DNA from: Eumeta japonica
Taxonomy: Eukaryota > Arthropoda > Insecta > Lepidoptera > Psychidae
Assembly (NCBI GenBank): GCA_005406025.1
Contig: BGZK01000010.1
Coordinates: 744,001 to 808,000, forward strand
Reading direction: 5' to 3'
DNA: 64,000 nucleotides
The notes beneath the pieces are model-generated. The model searched no databases, was not told where the DNA came from, and was given only the letters and a program-made list of their open reading frames with translations. Both the position numbers and the translations under genes were made by a program. Below, in pieces: positions 13,240 to 24,889 of this stretch. Every line of letters begins with the position of its first letter. Positions within the stretch are counted from its first letter, which is position 1.

Positions 13240-15420
13240 CCAATTAACTGAAAAATATGTTTTGGTGCGTCTTGTGTACAGATAAATAAAAAACTGACTG
13301 AACAGATATGAAGAAGCGGGCCTCGACTCTACAGCATGCACGTGTTTTGTTTCAAGAATTATAAAAGAACTTAACTCGACACGTTGTGTTTACTTTTACG
13401 ATAATAGCCATTGTCCATTATACTGTGCCTATTCAAATTGTTAAAATACAGCTGGTTGTTCTACAGATATAATTCTCTGAAAATATTAGTTAAATGTGGT
13501 CACTTAATGCAGTATGTCGTAAAAAGCAATGTTTTTGGAAAGGTGGTCATATAATTTTCAGCCGCGACCTTTGATTTTGGTCAATGTTGTTCTAAACGAT
13601 GTCGCCAGAAACGTTTTTAACTGAAACTTTTTTACAACAGACAGCGACCTTTATTATTAACATACATACAGTTACCTGCAGACCGGTGTAAACAGGTAGA
13701 TAAACTTTATTTCCCTCATTTGTTAATTAAAAATCAATTATCATATTAAATGTCGTTGTATTATAAATAAGATAATATTTAACTGTCGTCGTAAAAGGTG
13801 AAGCAGTCAGAAATACATAAGATAAATGAAAATTTGTTTTGATTGCGGGAGGTCGTCGCGAAGAGTAAGACAGATTAGTACCAACTCTTTTCATGAACAA
13901 AGAAATCGCTTAGTCGATGCGCGCGCAACTCGGCTAAATACAAACGTACTACGAAAGAGAGAGAAGACGAAACAGAAAATTGAAGGTCAAAAAAATAAAG
14001 AAAACCCAAAATTTCACCATTATCTCGCAATGTCTGATAGAGGCAATATTCGCTATTATATCACTTCAATAATAATAAAATACAATAATTTTAAACTAAT
14101 GCTGCAGCTTCACCTGAATTATGCAGGAAACTCTACCACTTCACCGATTCACAGTAGAGATATCGTGTTTAGGGTTATCGGAATGGTCTTAATGAATTGA
14201 TTCATGAATATATTAGGCGGGGGCTAGTCTGTCTATAAATAGATATATTAGCTTCCGCCCATGGCACCAACCGTCGACTTAGAATAAATTCCTTCCTCTC
14301 GTGCATCGACCGATCGCGCTTTCAATCATAATCCCTTCAGCTAGCCTGTTCTCGATTCTGTTTTTGATACTGATGTAGATGTCGATTTGACTCTTGATTC
14401 CGATCGCGATTCCGCTTTTGATCACGCACACAGTCTTGATCTAAGTGTACTCAGATTCTAGTCCCTCAATGTCCCTCGCTGAATCCAATTGAGTACGGAA
14501 GGACGGACTACTATTTGCTAAGATAGAGTAACGTGTTGAATACGGTATGGTAGAATGATATGGTATGGTAAATCTTCATAAAAATATCATGATATTGTCC
14601 AATACATTTAAATTACTGATAATAGCTTCAAGTATTAATTGCAAAATATTGAAAAAACTTATGTATTTTTAAATAACAAAGTGAAATGATGCAAAATTAA
14701 AGTATCAATTAAAGTATTCTACTTCTCCAGCTTTGCTATCCTGCTTAAGTCGATCTGTCACGAGGATTGTTAAACAGCTTTGTTCGGTTGAGTTAATAAA
14801 TAGCAAAAAAACCACAAGTTTTTATGCAATTCAAGGCCGAGCTTGAGTGGCCTTTTTATTATGGTTCCTTGTAGTTCATTGAAGTTGTCGATCATAGCGT
14901 GTTTACTAGTAATATATAGAGTTTAAAAACCAGGTAATAGAAATTAAATTTGAAATTTTAAAAATACTTGATGATTCGAGTTATACCTCTAAAAATAAAA
15001 AAAGAATACTTATTGACCCTTTAGGTTTGCATGAGAAGCATAACTCGTATACTATAACTGACATAGTCATACTCTTGAAGACAGTAGATTACTGAAAAAT
15101 TCGTTTCATTAATAGCTAGAAAGTTAATAAATTTTGCAACAATTAATAACCTAAACAAAAAGGAAACAATGTAAGCATAGACAAAAATACGTATACTAGA
15201 TAATTAATCTAGGTTGATGATATAGCTTAAATTGAAACATACATATACAGACATTAACACACATATGCATACACTTCACAATCTAAATGAAACAATTTAA
15301 TATAAAGTTTATGTATTTAAGTAATGCTATTAGTATGTATTATTGATTCGTTAGTAAATAGCAAATGGATTGATTAAATTGATATTACGTTTTTGGACTC
15401 TAAATAAGTCATGAATCTTT
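13240..15420. other. Non-coding stretch, nothing firm
   Basis: Includes an open frame at 13826-14200 (124 codons) rich in Arg, Lys and Asn with no recognisable domain, more likely chance than a gene. At 14340-14440 repeated GAT/TCN triplets read as an Asp/Ser-rich string on the plus strand, but with no start, splice sites or continuation that would support an exon. Confidence 0.35.
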
Positions 15421-15424
15421 AATA

Positions 15425-15914
15425 TAGAATTTTTTCCAGTAACTTCAAATATACTCCCAATAACGAAATAGGTCTATAGTTTTCAATACGATTTTTGACA
15501 CCACTCTTATGTTTTCAGCTTACACATGCCACTTTCCAATAATTTGAAAATATTCCACTCGCCAGACTTTTGTTACATAGGTAAGTAGGAGGCACAATTA
15601 TTGCCTCTCTTATGTATTTAATCAGCTCATTGATTATGCTATCGATTCCTAGAGTTTTATCATTCTTTAACTCCATAATAAGTTTCTCCACTTTTTTGAT
15701 CCATCGGTGTCATATAAAAGACATTTGTAGGTGTACTTTTCGCTCTAGTAGATTCAGCAAAATGATGGGTTGATGTAATACCAGTTAGTATTTCATTGGC
15801 TAGTCGTTGCCCTATAGCTGAGAAATGGTCATTGCATATATCAAGAAGATGGCGTGAGCGATCTGTATTTTCTATTGATAGTAATTCATTGGGTTGACTT
15901 GTATTGTTTGTCAT
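15425..15914 (-). pseudogene. Non-LTR retrotransposon fragment (endonuclease-RT linker and RT start)
   Basis: The minus strand is open at 15660-15914 and reads like the linker preceding RT (HLLDICNDHFSAIGQRLANE). It continues downstream, across frameshifts, into an RT N-terminus: K.LGIDSIINELIKYI, then SGIFSNYWKVACV, then ENYRPISLLGVYLKLLEKI (about 15430-15500). The YRPISLL motif is diagnostic of non-LTR RTs. Both ends are missing, and it differs in sequence from the element at 2-7 kb. Confidence 0.7.
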
Positions 15915-16754
15915 GTTACAAAAGTTTTAATCAGTATCAATACAAATCTTAATAATTTGTTAAAATTACGGAAAAACCCTTATTTTCCACCAATATTTTG
16001 GGACTTTTTTTAAAGAATGTTGAATTTGTCGAAAATAAAAAAGTTATTAAAATTGAAAAATAAAAGCAATGGTGTATTGAGTCATATATCTTTTTTATTT
16101 ACAATCATCAAAATCAATGAATATTTTATGGTGCTTTTGTGGTCCCTTACGAAAGTACTTTTACAGAAAAAAATTCAGAAATCAAATTAAACTTGCGTAT
16201 GATTTACAAACGATCATGATAAGTACAATAGAATTTTATGATATGCATAATTTTCATTTTAAGACTTATTAAAAGTTAACGTTTTTGAGAAACTCGCATA
16301 ATTCGTGTGATGCGCGTTCCGTAACGGACAGAGCGGTGCGTCAGGTTTTAGATCAGCGTGGTATGGCATATTGCATTACCATGGTTACAGCTAATTATGA
16401 TATATTGACTTCGAAAATGTTTTTTGATCGTTTTAGTAGGAGCCCGATTTTCAGCGAAAATGCAAATTCGTGTTCTAAGTTTAGATAAATGATTAAGATG
16501 TTACGAGATTCCTGTGGAGAAGTGGTACATGAAGATTAAAAAAAACACTTGAAAAGATTTGACAATTTTTTGTAAAAATCCCAAAAAAACCGTTAAAATG
16601 GGTGTTTTGAGAGAGTTTCTAAAGTACGCTTTTAAACGTGTGTAGCTATATATTTTTTTTTAACTTTCTAATTTGTATATTGAAAACACACTCAATATCT
16701 AGAATGTTCTTTGTAACTTGGGTGTACCATTTACAGGACTTTATTGCTTTTACT

Positions 16755-16760
<6 letters not shown>

Positions 16761-16802
<42 letters not shown>
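16761..16802. repeat. (TA)n microsatellite, about 20 units
   Basis: An uninterrupted TA dinucleotide tract, directly abutting the palindrome at 16803-16840. Confidence 0.95.
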
Positions 16803-16804
<2 letters not shown>

Positions 16805-16840
16805 AATGCGTATTGATATATATATATCAATACGCATTTA
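16803..16840. repeat. Perfect 38-bp palindrome
   Basis: Every base pairs across the centre between 16821 and 16822. The arms read TAAATGCGTATTGATATAT and its complement, with no spacer, so it can form a cruciform. It lies next to the TA tract, suggesting slippage or hairpin-mediated origin. Confidence 0.9.
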
Positions 16841-16939
16841 CGTAACCGAATCTTAGAGACTGAATTTCAAACACTTTTAATAATGGGATCATCATGACAC
16901 TTGTGTAGTTCTAATGACATTATAACAATACGGTATCAT

Positions 16940-17640
16940 TGGACAGATCCAACGATGTAGCCATAAAATGGACAGGCACAGGAAGTCCATAACAGATTGA
17001 CATATATTAGCCGTGTTTAAACTTGTAAAAATTATCTTGAAATGTACTCTGGTCATAAGCGATATTACAGGGCGTGATGATGGACCTGGAAAGCAAGCAC
17101 TAGCACTCCATAGTAGAATAATGTTTCCTAACCATATTCAGGCTTGGTGCAATTGTCTTGAAATGCTTTTTGGCCATGAGAGTATGGGGCATGAACCTAT
17201 AAGATTGGATCTAGAACTCCGTAATGAAACAACGTTTTCGAGCCATGTTCGGGCTCGATTTAATTTTCTTGAAATGAACTTTTGCCATAATTGATTTTCA
17301 GTTTCTGATGATGCAATCGAAAAATTGACATTGGAATTTCATAGGGAAGCAAAATTTCCTAGTTGTGTTTTGGCTTGTTGGACTGTCTAAATATGCACTT
17401 TGACCATGAACGGTTTCAAAGTCCAGTGATGGAGATGGAAGTTGGGCACTGGAAGTCCATAAAGGAACGTCGTCATGTTTGGACTTGTTTTAATTGTCAT
17501 AATTTGTAATTCAGTCGTGAATGGATTTTACGGTTTGGAAACAGATTCAGAATATACTGGCATTCTATAACAGAATAACGTATCCTAACCGTCTTTGGGC
17601 TTTGGAAATTTGCGAATTTTGCTGTGAATAGCCTTGCTTT
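16940..17640 (+). repeat. Degenerate tandem repeat, ~106-121 bp period, about six units
   Basis: A recurring anchor of the form CCATAA-AGAA-AA-GT-TCC appears at about 16986, 17106, 17216, 17337, 17456 and 17562. Each is followed by a TTGGGCTTGTTT-like block, an AATTGTCTTGAAATG-like block and a TTTGGCCATGA-like block. Units are diverged from one another, so it is an old minisatellite. The LTR element inserted about 80 bp beyond its last unit. Confidence 0.75.
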
Positions 17641-17718
17641 AAATATTGTATACTAGGGGTGGTACGAAGTCAACTGAAAAAATGAATGCTAGAATTATGT
17701 GTTTCAACCCATGCCAAG

Positions 17719-17722
17719 ACGT
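17719..17722. repeat. Target-site duplication (left), ACGT
   Basis: The four bases before the left LTR are ACGT; the same four follow the right LTR at 26176-26179. A 4-bp duplication is typical of Ty3/gypsy integration. Confidence 0.85.
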
Positions 17723-18288
17723 TGTTATATCCTCTTTACTTGTTTCGTAGCCCAAGTTAGGTGATCTACGAGTCTTTAATAAAATCCCTTTATTTATTTC
17801 AATGAATTACTTTATTTTAAATTTAACATTACAATTATACGTTATAAATTAATACTAGGGATAGATGTTACTCGTAGCACGGTTATGCGTGGACTCTCTT
17901 GGAGTGAGGAGGCATCTCTGCTTATATAACAAATGATGGACAAAGAAGTCGCCGCAAGCCGTCGTCATGCGTCCTTCGTATGTCGATCTCGAACTGTCCA
18001 TAAGTATTTAATTTATCACTTTGTTTTCATCTCTTGAGGAAATCTATTTGGTGCTCTCGAGTCGGCATCCCTTTTAGGTAATGAATTACATATTCAGTGT
18101 CGACGTAAGCCGTCACCATGCGTCTTGCGTACGTCGACCTAGAATTATCTATAAGCACTTAATTTATTAATTTGTTTTGTAACAGAGAGTCTTTATAATA
18201 TGGGTGGTACGTAATGTTTACAATATGGGTGGTACATAATGTTTACAATATATGGCATAACGTTCACAAATATGTGTGGTACATAACA
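17723..18288 (-). repeat. 3' LTR of the gypsy element (566 bp)
   Basis: Begins TGTTATATCC and ends ATAACA on the plus strand. It is collinear with 25602-26175 but lacks 8 bp in four small indels, one of which changes a tandem GTGGTACATAA-type unit near the end. Confidence 0.95.
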
Positions 18289-19953
18289 CCTTCCCCCTTA
18301 AGAGTAAACAACAGGTTGTTTAAATTAAAATAACTCGATGATTCTTGGGCTTTCGTTATTTCTTCGTCTAAATTGTGTAACTTGACAGATGCTAAATTTA
18401 AATCATCTAACTGTATGTTTCCTATTTGTAATGGTATAAGATTTAATTTAGTTCTATTTACTTTCATTTCGTTACAACAATCATCTTCCGTTATATCTAA
18501 ATCTATAAATGGGGATGTAAAATTTGATATGAAATTACTAGTTGCGACAATTTGAATTAAATTTGCATATGCCTTACAATTTTCGTCTAATTCTATTATT
18601 CCTGTGTTTATTAACTCGTAATCTTTGGTATCTTTATTTAAACAATCTACTGTTAATTTGGTGGGTTTTGAATAAATATAAATCCATTTATTATTGACTA
18701 ATTTTTGCCAAATTTCTACATTTGCGTACAATAATTTTGTTTTACAATCGTCAGGTAAAGTTTTAATTACCTTCGTTAAAAACAAAGATTCACAAGAGGG
18801 GTTAGATATAGAAGAATATACATTTAGGTCGTTGCAAATAAAATGTTCGGTAGACAGTTTTCTACATGTACTTATATCGTTAAATTGAACATAAGTCTGT
18901 TTATTAGTGGTTGTACCTATATATCTTTTGAGGGTTGTACTAACGCGAAAGTGTTGGGATTATTCACGAGGTACTGGTAAAGGTAAAACGTGATACAATT
19001 CATATTCACTTGGGCTTACTAAGGAATGTGCAAGACAAATATTAACTTAAAATTGATATAAAATACCGTTAGAGTAGATATGTCAATCAACACATGAATA
19101 TCTTCTAAATTTAAAGGTAATGGAAATTCTTTTCCTTGTTTTAAATATTTTAAATTGTAAGTTAATTCCTCATATATTTGTTTTGGGGTAATAATATTTG
19201 GGTGTAAGACATTTTGTTTTGCAAATAAAATTGAATTTATAATAGTGTTTAAATCGTCTGTTAATTCAGTACTCATTATACTAAATGTATTAAATAATGT
19301 ATTAAGCGAAGTTCTAGCATCAAGTATAGAAATTGAACCGTTAACTTCCACTAACGCTTTTTCAATTGTTACAAAATTCTTTTCTATAATCTTTTCATTT
19401 TGATTTAATTTATTAATGGTATTATTAAAATTGTTAATAGCAGTTTGTGTGACTTGGATCTGATTTTTCATGAGTTTATAAATATGTTCGTCATCTTTCA
19501 ATACCTTTTCAATAGATTCATCATAATATACAGCATCGTCACTATCTAGTGTCCCGAAAACTGTTTTCATAAGTGATCCGATTCCATCGAACCATCCACG
19601 TTTCATTCGTTTAGTAGCAGTTAAATGTGACAAAGAACCATATAATTTATACAATTTTTCAATAGATTTTTCAATGTTATTAACACGATTTGTACATTTA
19701 AAACTTGATGTAATTTGTTCCAATTCTGGACAACGAAATTTAGTCATTTTAAGATTATTTTCTAAGATGTATAAGGTTTTGGTATAGGAGAAATATCTTT
19801 AAATGTTATTAATTTCCAATGATCTATCATAATTTTTAACGTTCCTATACGATCGAAGTACAGTCCGGTTCCTTTTCGATGGGTGTGATCTTTACGGCTT
19901 GCGTGATCGTAATGAATAGCCTGAAATAGGTGTTTTATTATCATTAGTTTCAC
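18264..19953 (-). pseudogene. env: env (F-like envelope glycoprotein), broken and lacking its anchor
   Basis: The env product would be a membrane-fusion glycoprotein related to baculovirus F proteins. The N-terminal piece (19762-19953, GLYFDRIG motif) starts at the end of integrase. A one-base frameshift near 19780 leads to the main piece (19019-19747), which has a furin-type RMKR site followed by GWFDGIGS, as expected for the start of the fusion peptide, and then a long helical region. Another frameshift near 19020 and a stop near 18957 precede the last piece, which ends at 18264, inside the LTR. No hydrophobic membrane anchor is visible before the polypurine tract, so that part seems deleted. 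No clear signal peptide is seen. Confidence 0.8.
18289..18300 (-). other. Polypurine tract
   Basis: On the minus strand a purine run AAGGGGGAAGG lies directly against the 3' LTR, the expected primer site for plus-strand DNA synthesis. Confidence 0.85.
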
Positions 19954-21429
19954 GTGTGTGCTAATTTAATTCTATTCATATGTACTCTACTAAGTTTTTG
20001 CTTTTCTTTGCGAATTAAAACTGTACCGTTATTTTCATAGATCGTCACTATTTCGTAAGGTCCTTTCCACGTAGGATCTAATTTTGTATTTGGCTTAATA
20101 TTTAAATATATTAAATCTCCAATTTCATACTTGGGTACCTTCAATTTATTGTCATATCGAATTTTTGATTTTTCTTTAGATATTATTAAATTATTATGAG
20201 CTAGGTTTAAAATCTTGTTTAATTTATACTTTAAATTTCTGACATAATCATCATAGGTTGGACTGCTTTCATTTAATTCATTAGAATTGGGTAAAGAAGG
20301 TTTAAATCCAAAAACTAATTCGTGAGGGGTGTATCGACTACTAGAGTGTACACTTGTGTTATAAGAAAACATTGCTAAAGGTATGTATTTGTCCCAATCT
20401 TTTAAATCATCATTAACATATTGTTTTAAATAATCTTTCAAGGTAGCATGGCTTCTTTCCAATGCTCCGTTAGTTTGAGGGTGATAGGCTGTAGAGGTTA
20501 ATTTTTTTAATTTTAAACATTTTTGCTACATTGTGAAATATATTTGACATAAATTCACTTCCTTGATCGGTAAGTATTAATTTGGGTATTCCGAAATATG
20601 ATATAAACAATATTAATTTTTCGGAAATAATCTCAGCATTATGAACAGGTAAAGCGAAGGCTTGTGAAAATTTAGTAAGATCATCTTGTATAGTTAAGAT
20701 AAACTTATTTCCTTGTTCAGATTCCGGTAAGGGTCCTACAATGTCTAGAGCTATTCGTTCGAAAGCTTGAGTTGACGTAGTTGTAATTATCATAGGATTT
20801 TTATTTTTTCTTCTAACAGTTTTGTTTAATTGGCACGATTTACATGTTTTGACATAATTAATGATATCATTTTTCATATTAGGCCAAAAATATTGGTTTC
20901 TGATTCTCGAATACATTTTAACAATTCCATTATGTCCTGATGAAGTGCTGTCATGGTTTTCTTTTAGTATTGTTGGTATAAATTCTACGTCTGGATTTAT
21001 AATTTTATTGTGACACATTGTAATGGATATTTCTAAATTTTTAAATACGTAAAATATTATTTGTTTGATTTTATCGTGATGCAATTTACTATATTTATCA
21101 TTGAAGTTAGAAATATATATATCACTTATTTTTTCTTTTAAAATTATGTTCCTTAAACCTTTTAAAGTATAGAACAAATCTTTATACGTTACTTTATCGT
21201 AATGATTATATTTAGTTACGCAGTGAAATATCGTTTGGTATTTTCCAACCGTTTTATATATTTTATATAACTCACGTGGTTGTGATATTAATATATTGAA
21301 GTCATCACTGTTTTCAAGAGCTTCAGTAAGGAATGGATTATCGTCCTCAAGATTAACACTAACAGGATAAGCTATACATTTGTGATTTTTAGAAAATAAA
21401 GGTTCATCTGTTTCGGAAAAGTTATGCAT
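19950..21429 (-). pseudogene. Integrase of the gypsy element, one frameshift
   Basis: Integrase inserts the element's DNA copy. Open pieces at 20470-21429 and 19950-20462 together cover the whole enzyme. An HHCC zinc domain is visible (GHNG...CKSCQ, about 20830-20945). Core catalytic residues are seen in LDIVGP and TDQGSEF, with the third acidic residue in the ERSH segment at the start of the second piece. A C-terminal GPY module (PTWKGPYEIV) lies around 20045-20075. The two pieces are joined by a frameshift at about 20465, between the second and third catalytic residues. It directly precedes env, overlapping by a few bases. Confidence 0.85.
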
Positions 21430-22216
21430 AATAAATTCCTTTTGTTCCAGAAAGAAGTTTTGAAAATCGTTATAAGTTTCAGATTTATCAACCGTTATAT
21501 TACGAATTGGTATTCTAGAGAGACAGTCTACGTTAGAATTAATTTTTCCAGGTTTATGTATAATTTCGTAATCAAATTCCTCAAGTTGTAGACGCCAACG
21601 TATTAGTTAACTTCCAGGATCTTTAACATTAAATAACCATGTAGGGGCCTATGGTCAAAAACAATCTTAAATTTTCGTCCATATAAATAAGGTCTAAAAT
21701 GTTGAACTGCCCATTTAATAGCAACTAATTCTTTCTCGGTTGTACTATAATTTCCTTCTGCATTATTTAAAGTTCTGGATGCATAAGCTATAGGTAGATC
21801 TTGTCCTATCTCACCTTGACTTAATATGGCTCCTATCGCATAATTACTAGCATCAGTAGTTAGAATAAATGGTTTACTAAAATCTGGATATTGAAGTATT
21901 TTTGGAGATGTTAAAATTTTACGCATTAGGTCGAATGATTTCTGTTGTTCTTCGGTCCAATTAAATCGTATATCTTTCTTTAATAATTTAGTTAAAGGTT
22001 TCGTTAATTTAGAAAAGTTTTCAATAAATCGTCTATAATATCCAACTAATCCAAGAAAAGATTTTATTTCCTTCTGATTTTGGGGAATAGGAAAATTTTC
22101 TATGACCTTAATTTTATTAGAGTCTGGCGAAACTCCATCTTTATTTATGATATGTCCAATCTTTATTTATGATATGTCCAAGATAAGCAACTTCATGTCT
22201 CATGAATTCGCATTTA
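21430..22216 (-). pseudogene. RT connection, RNase H and linker of the gypsy element
   Basis: RNase H removes the RNA strand during reverse transcription. Sense order: DKCEFMRHEV (end of RT palm), a short tandem duplication, the connection segment FLGLVGYYRRFIENF (about 22000-22050), then RNase H open at 21603-21926 with TTDASNYAIGA, the catalytic TEKEL, and FDHRPL in place of the usual TDHxPL. A linker leads towards integrase (DCLSRIPIR, about 21505-21530). A stop and frame change near 21603 separate RNase H from the linker. Confidence 0.8.
22145..22190 (-). repeat. Short tandem duplication inside pol (about 22 bp x 2)
   Basis: The block TCTTTATTTATGATATGTCCA occurs twice in a row, apart from one base at the join. 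It disrupts the frame just after the RT palm domain and looks like a local slippage event after insertion. Confidence 0.85.
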
Positions 22217-23317
22217 TCAACAATATATTCCTTGTAGTCCACTAAGAACAGTATTCATCAATCTTTGAAAGGTTGCGGGTGCGTTTTTAAGTCCAAATGG
22301 CATTCTAGTATACTCATAGAGTCCTCTAGGCGTAGAAAACGCAGTTTTACAAATATCATCTGGATGCATTTCAATTTGATGAAATCCACTAGCTAAATCT
22401 AAAGTTGTGAAATATTTAGAATGTCCCAATTGGTCTAATATTTCAGATATATTAGGTAAAGGGTAAGCATCACCTACAGTTATGTCATTTAATTTTCTAT
22501 AGTCAATTACTAATCTCCATTTAATTTTATTAGAAGCATCTAACTTTTTGGGTACGATCCACAAAGGAGAAGACCATGGACTTGTTGAGTGTCTTATTAT
22601 TTTTTGGTCTAACATTTTGGTAATTTGAGAATTTACTTCTTCCTTATGTATTTCTGGATAACGATAAGTTTTGGAATGAATAGGGATATTACTAGTAGTA
22701 TTAATTTTATGTTGAGTCACATTGGTGCTCGTCAAAATATCTCCTTCCAAATAAAATATATCATTATATTTTTCACATAATTTTAAAATAGAATTTTTCT
22801 CTTCGATATTCAAATGATCAATCCTTAATTGAGAAGACAATTTACTAATTCTGTTATAATCATTTTTTGATTTAAAATCCTTTTTGGAATTTTCACTAAA
22901 TAGCCAATTCAAATCACAATTATTTATATTTAATTTATATGCGGACTCACGATCATTTTTTATGTCGCTACCACTAGAAAAATCGGAATTACAAACATTG
23001 TTGTTACCGCATTTATTTATTAATTGGCAAATTTGTTTATCACTTTCACTTATGGATTCACGGTTACACGAAGTGCCGTTTCCATTTAAAAAACTCAAAG
23101 GTTTTAAAGTGATACCGAATTCAGTAATTTTAATTTTTCTTTCTAAAGTATTCAATATAGAAACATAAGCTTGACGGTTTTCATCCGTTTTAGTGATGGC
23201 ATTTGATACATAAACTCCATCAATAATTTTAATGTCTTCAACTAATCCTTCCTTTAATTCAGGATTCAAAACATTTGCTTTTATTAAAGTTTCACTTCGA
23301 GGCTTTAAAATGTACAT
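22217..23317 (-). pseudogene. Reverse transcriptase of the gypsy element, catalytic YxDD block deleted
   Basis: Open for 366 codons, starting [11 protein letters not shown]. Recognisable Ty3-type RT blocks are [51 protein letters not shown] (first catalytic Asp), [25 protein letters not shown] and LSGLQGIYC. Directly after GIYC the sequence jumps to DKCEFMRHEV. In this family the two are normally separated by a segment of roughly 35-40 residues containing YLDD. The junction lies at about 22219. The loss removes the two essential catalytic aspartates, so this copy cannot make active RT. Confidence 0.88.
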
Positions 23318-23329
23318 ACATTTTTATTA

Positions 23330-23745
23330 TTATAATAAAATGGTAATTTAAATTTATCTAAGATCGTTACCGTTTGATTATCATAATTAATTTTCGCTTT
23401 TAAATTTTTAATATGTCATTTCCGATAATTCCATCATAATCTAGATTTAATTTTAATTTTTGTGTATAATGTGAAATTTACAAGAAATAAAATTATCTTT
23501 ATTAATATTTAAATTAAGGAGGGTATAACCTAAAGTTTTCATGGGTTTTCTGAATCTGATATTCCCTTTAAATTTAAAATTTCTTTGGTACTAACTTTAG
23601 TTTCCGGATGCAACGTTTCTATTTTTATGATAGAAATACTAGCTCCTGTATCAATTAAAATTTAAGAGGTCTATCTTCTATTGATTCCGAGACCTTAATT
23701 AATATGAAAGAGACATTATCTTCCGAATTTACATTTAGTACATAA
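23330..23745 (-). pseudogene. Aspartic protease of the gypsy element, frameshifted
   Basis: Retroviral-type protease would process Gag-Pol. Its active-site motif LIDTGAS can be read on the minus strand, with the D-T-G codons at 23644-23652, but neighbouring stretches are in other frames with stops. It lies in the correct place between gag and RT. Confidence 0.7.
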
Positions 23746-23749
23746 TTGT

Positions 23750-24889
23750 TTAAATAGCCTTTAAAATGTGTTTTACACTCACAGGTTCGGCTTCGTCCGC
23801 GAGTGTTACCTCGTTTAAATGACTTATTATTTGAGCCTCCGAATTATTTTTGTTATAATTTCTGTCAAAATTTTTCTGGCTTGTTGCAAGGGTTTTATTT
23901 TTATTTTTATTTTGCAATTTAAAGCAGTTTTCTATAATATGTCCTGTCTTTTTGCAATATCTACAAAATTTTTGTGTGTTTGTATGATTTACAACGTACA
24001 TTCTATTATTATTGTTATTATTGCGAGGAGTTGGAGGTGGGCCTTCCACTTGATTAAGTAGCTGATCACGTAAAAATTCTCGTTTCTTTAAACAATTTTC
24101 GTCATTATGCCCTTGTTTTTTACAAAATTTACAAAATTGGTTTATAAAAAATATTTTCCTAGATGGGTTGTTGTTAAAATTATAATTGTTAGGTTTATTA
24201 TTCGGATAATAATTTTTCTTGCAATTAAAAGAAGTATGTCCGTTTTTACCACATTTATGACAATATTTGCTTCGCGATTGTTGTAATATTGAAAATTTTT
24301 CTTCTTCTAATGCTATATTGAATGCATCATTTAAATTTTCAGGTTCCCTAGACCTAAGCATTTGTGAGATTTGGGGATTTAATCCTAATAGAAAAGTATG
24401 GAGAGCTAACTGGTTGGTGCTTTCAATTTGTCCTGGTAGTAACGATTCATCCGTACACGATTGTTTCATACACGCGAGAAGTCTTTTAAGACATCCTTCC
24501 AATTTAGATATATAGATCGAAACTGTTTCGTTTGGAAATTGCTTACAATTTTGTAATTCCATAAGTAAGTGTTTGGTGTTTTCTGTTACCAAATCTATTT
24601 TAAGAAAATCTTTAAGGCTTTCCCAATCTTCAAAAATAGTATTAGCACAAGTTGATTGCGCTTTGTCCGTCAGTTTATTTTGTATAAAGGCAAATAAAAT
24701 CGGACGTTGATCAGTACGAGCTAAAGAGAATGCTCTGTCGCAATTAGTTAACCAAGCTGATAACGTATCTCGATTTCCATCATAAGAATCAATAAACTTT
24801 ATTAAAGTATCAATTTTTAATTTATTTTCATTGCTAGTCGTACACGGAATGTCTCCTAAATTATTCATTGTATCTTGTTCGTTAGCCAT
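23750..24889 (-). CDS. gag: gag polyprotein of the gypsy element, 379 aa, open
   Basis: Structural protein that would package element RNA. It starts with MANEQDTMNNLGD and is uninterrupted. The N-terminal two thirds look like a Ty3/gypsy capsid (AWLTNCDRAF, ETVSIYISKLEGCLKRLL). The C-terminal third has three CCHC knuckles with perfect C-x2-C-x4-H-x4-C spacing: CHKCGKNGHTSFNC, CKFCKKQGHNDENC and CRYCKKTGHIIENC, separated by Asn-rich linkers. It is the only intact ORF in the element. Gags of the best-known errantiviruses generally lack knuckles, so this set is notable. The region upstream (24890-25601) is the untranslated leader. Confidence 0.88.
   Translation of the reverse strand: MANEQDTMNNLGDIPCTTSNENKLKIDTLIKFIDSYDGNRDTLSAWLTNCDRAFSLARTDQRPILFAFIQNKLTDKAQSTCANTIFEDWESLKDFLKIDLVTENTKHLLMELQNCKQFPNETVSIYISKLEGCLKRLLACMKQSCTDESLLPGQIESTNQLALHTFLLGLNPQISQMLRSREPENLNDAFNIALEEEKFSILQQSRSKYCHKCGKNGHTSFNCKKNYYPNNKPNNYNFNNNPSRKIFFINQFCKFCKKQGHNDENCLKKREFLRDQLLNQVEGPPPTPRNNNNNNRMYVVNHTNTQKFCRYCKKTGHIIENCFKLQNKNKNKTLATSQKNFDRNYNKNNSEAQIISHLNEVTLADEAEPVSVKHILKAI

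Noticed and set aside
13826..14200. 124-codon open frame as a possible gene
   Set aside because: Low-complexity basic composition, no motif, no neighbouring exons.
16761..17640. CRISPR-like array
   Set aside because: Units are long, diverged and without unique spacers, and the DNA is eukaryotic.
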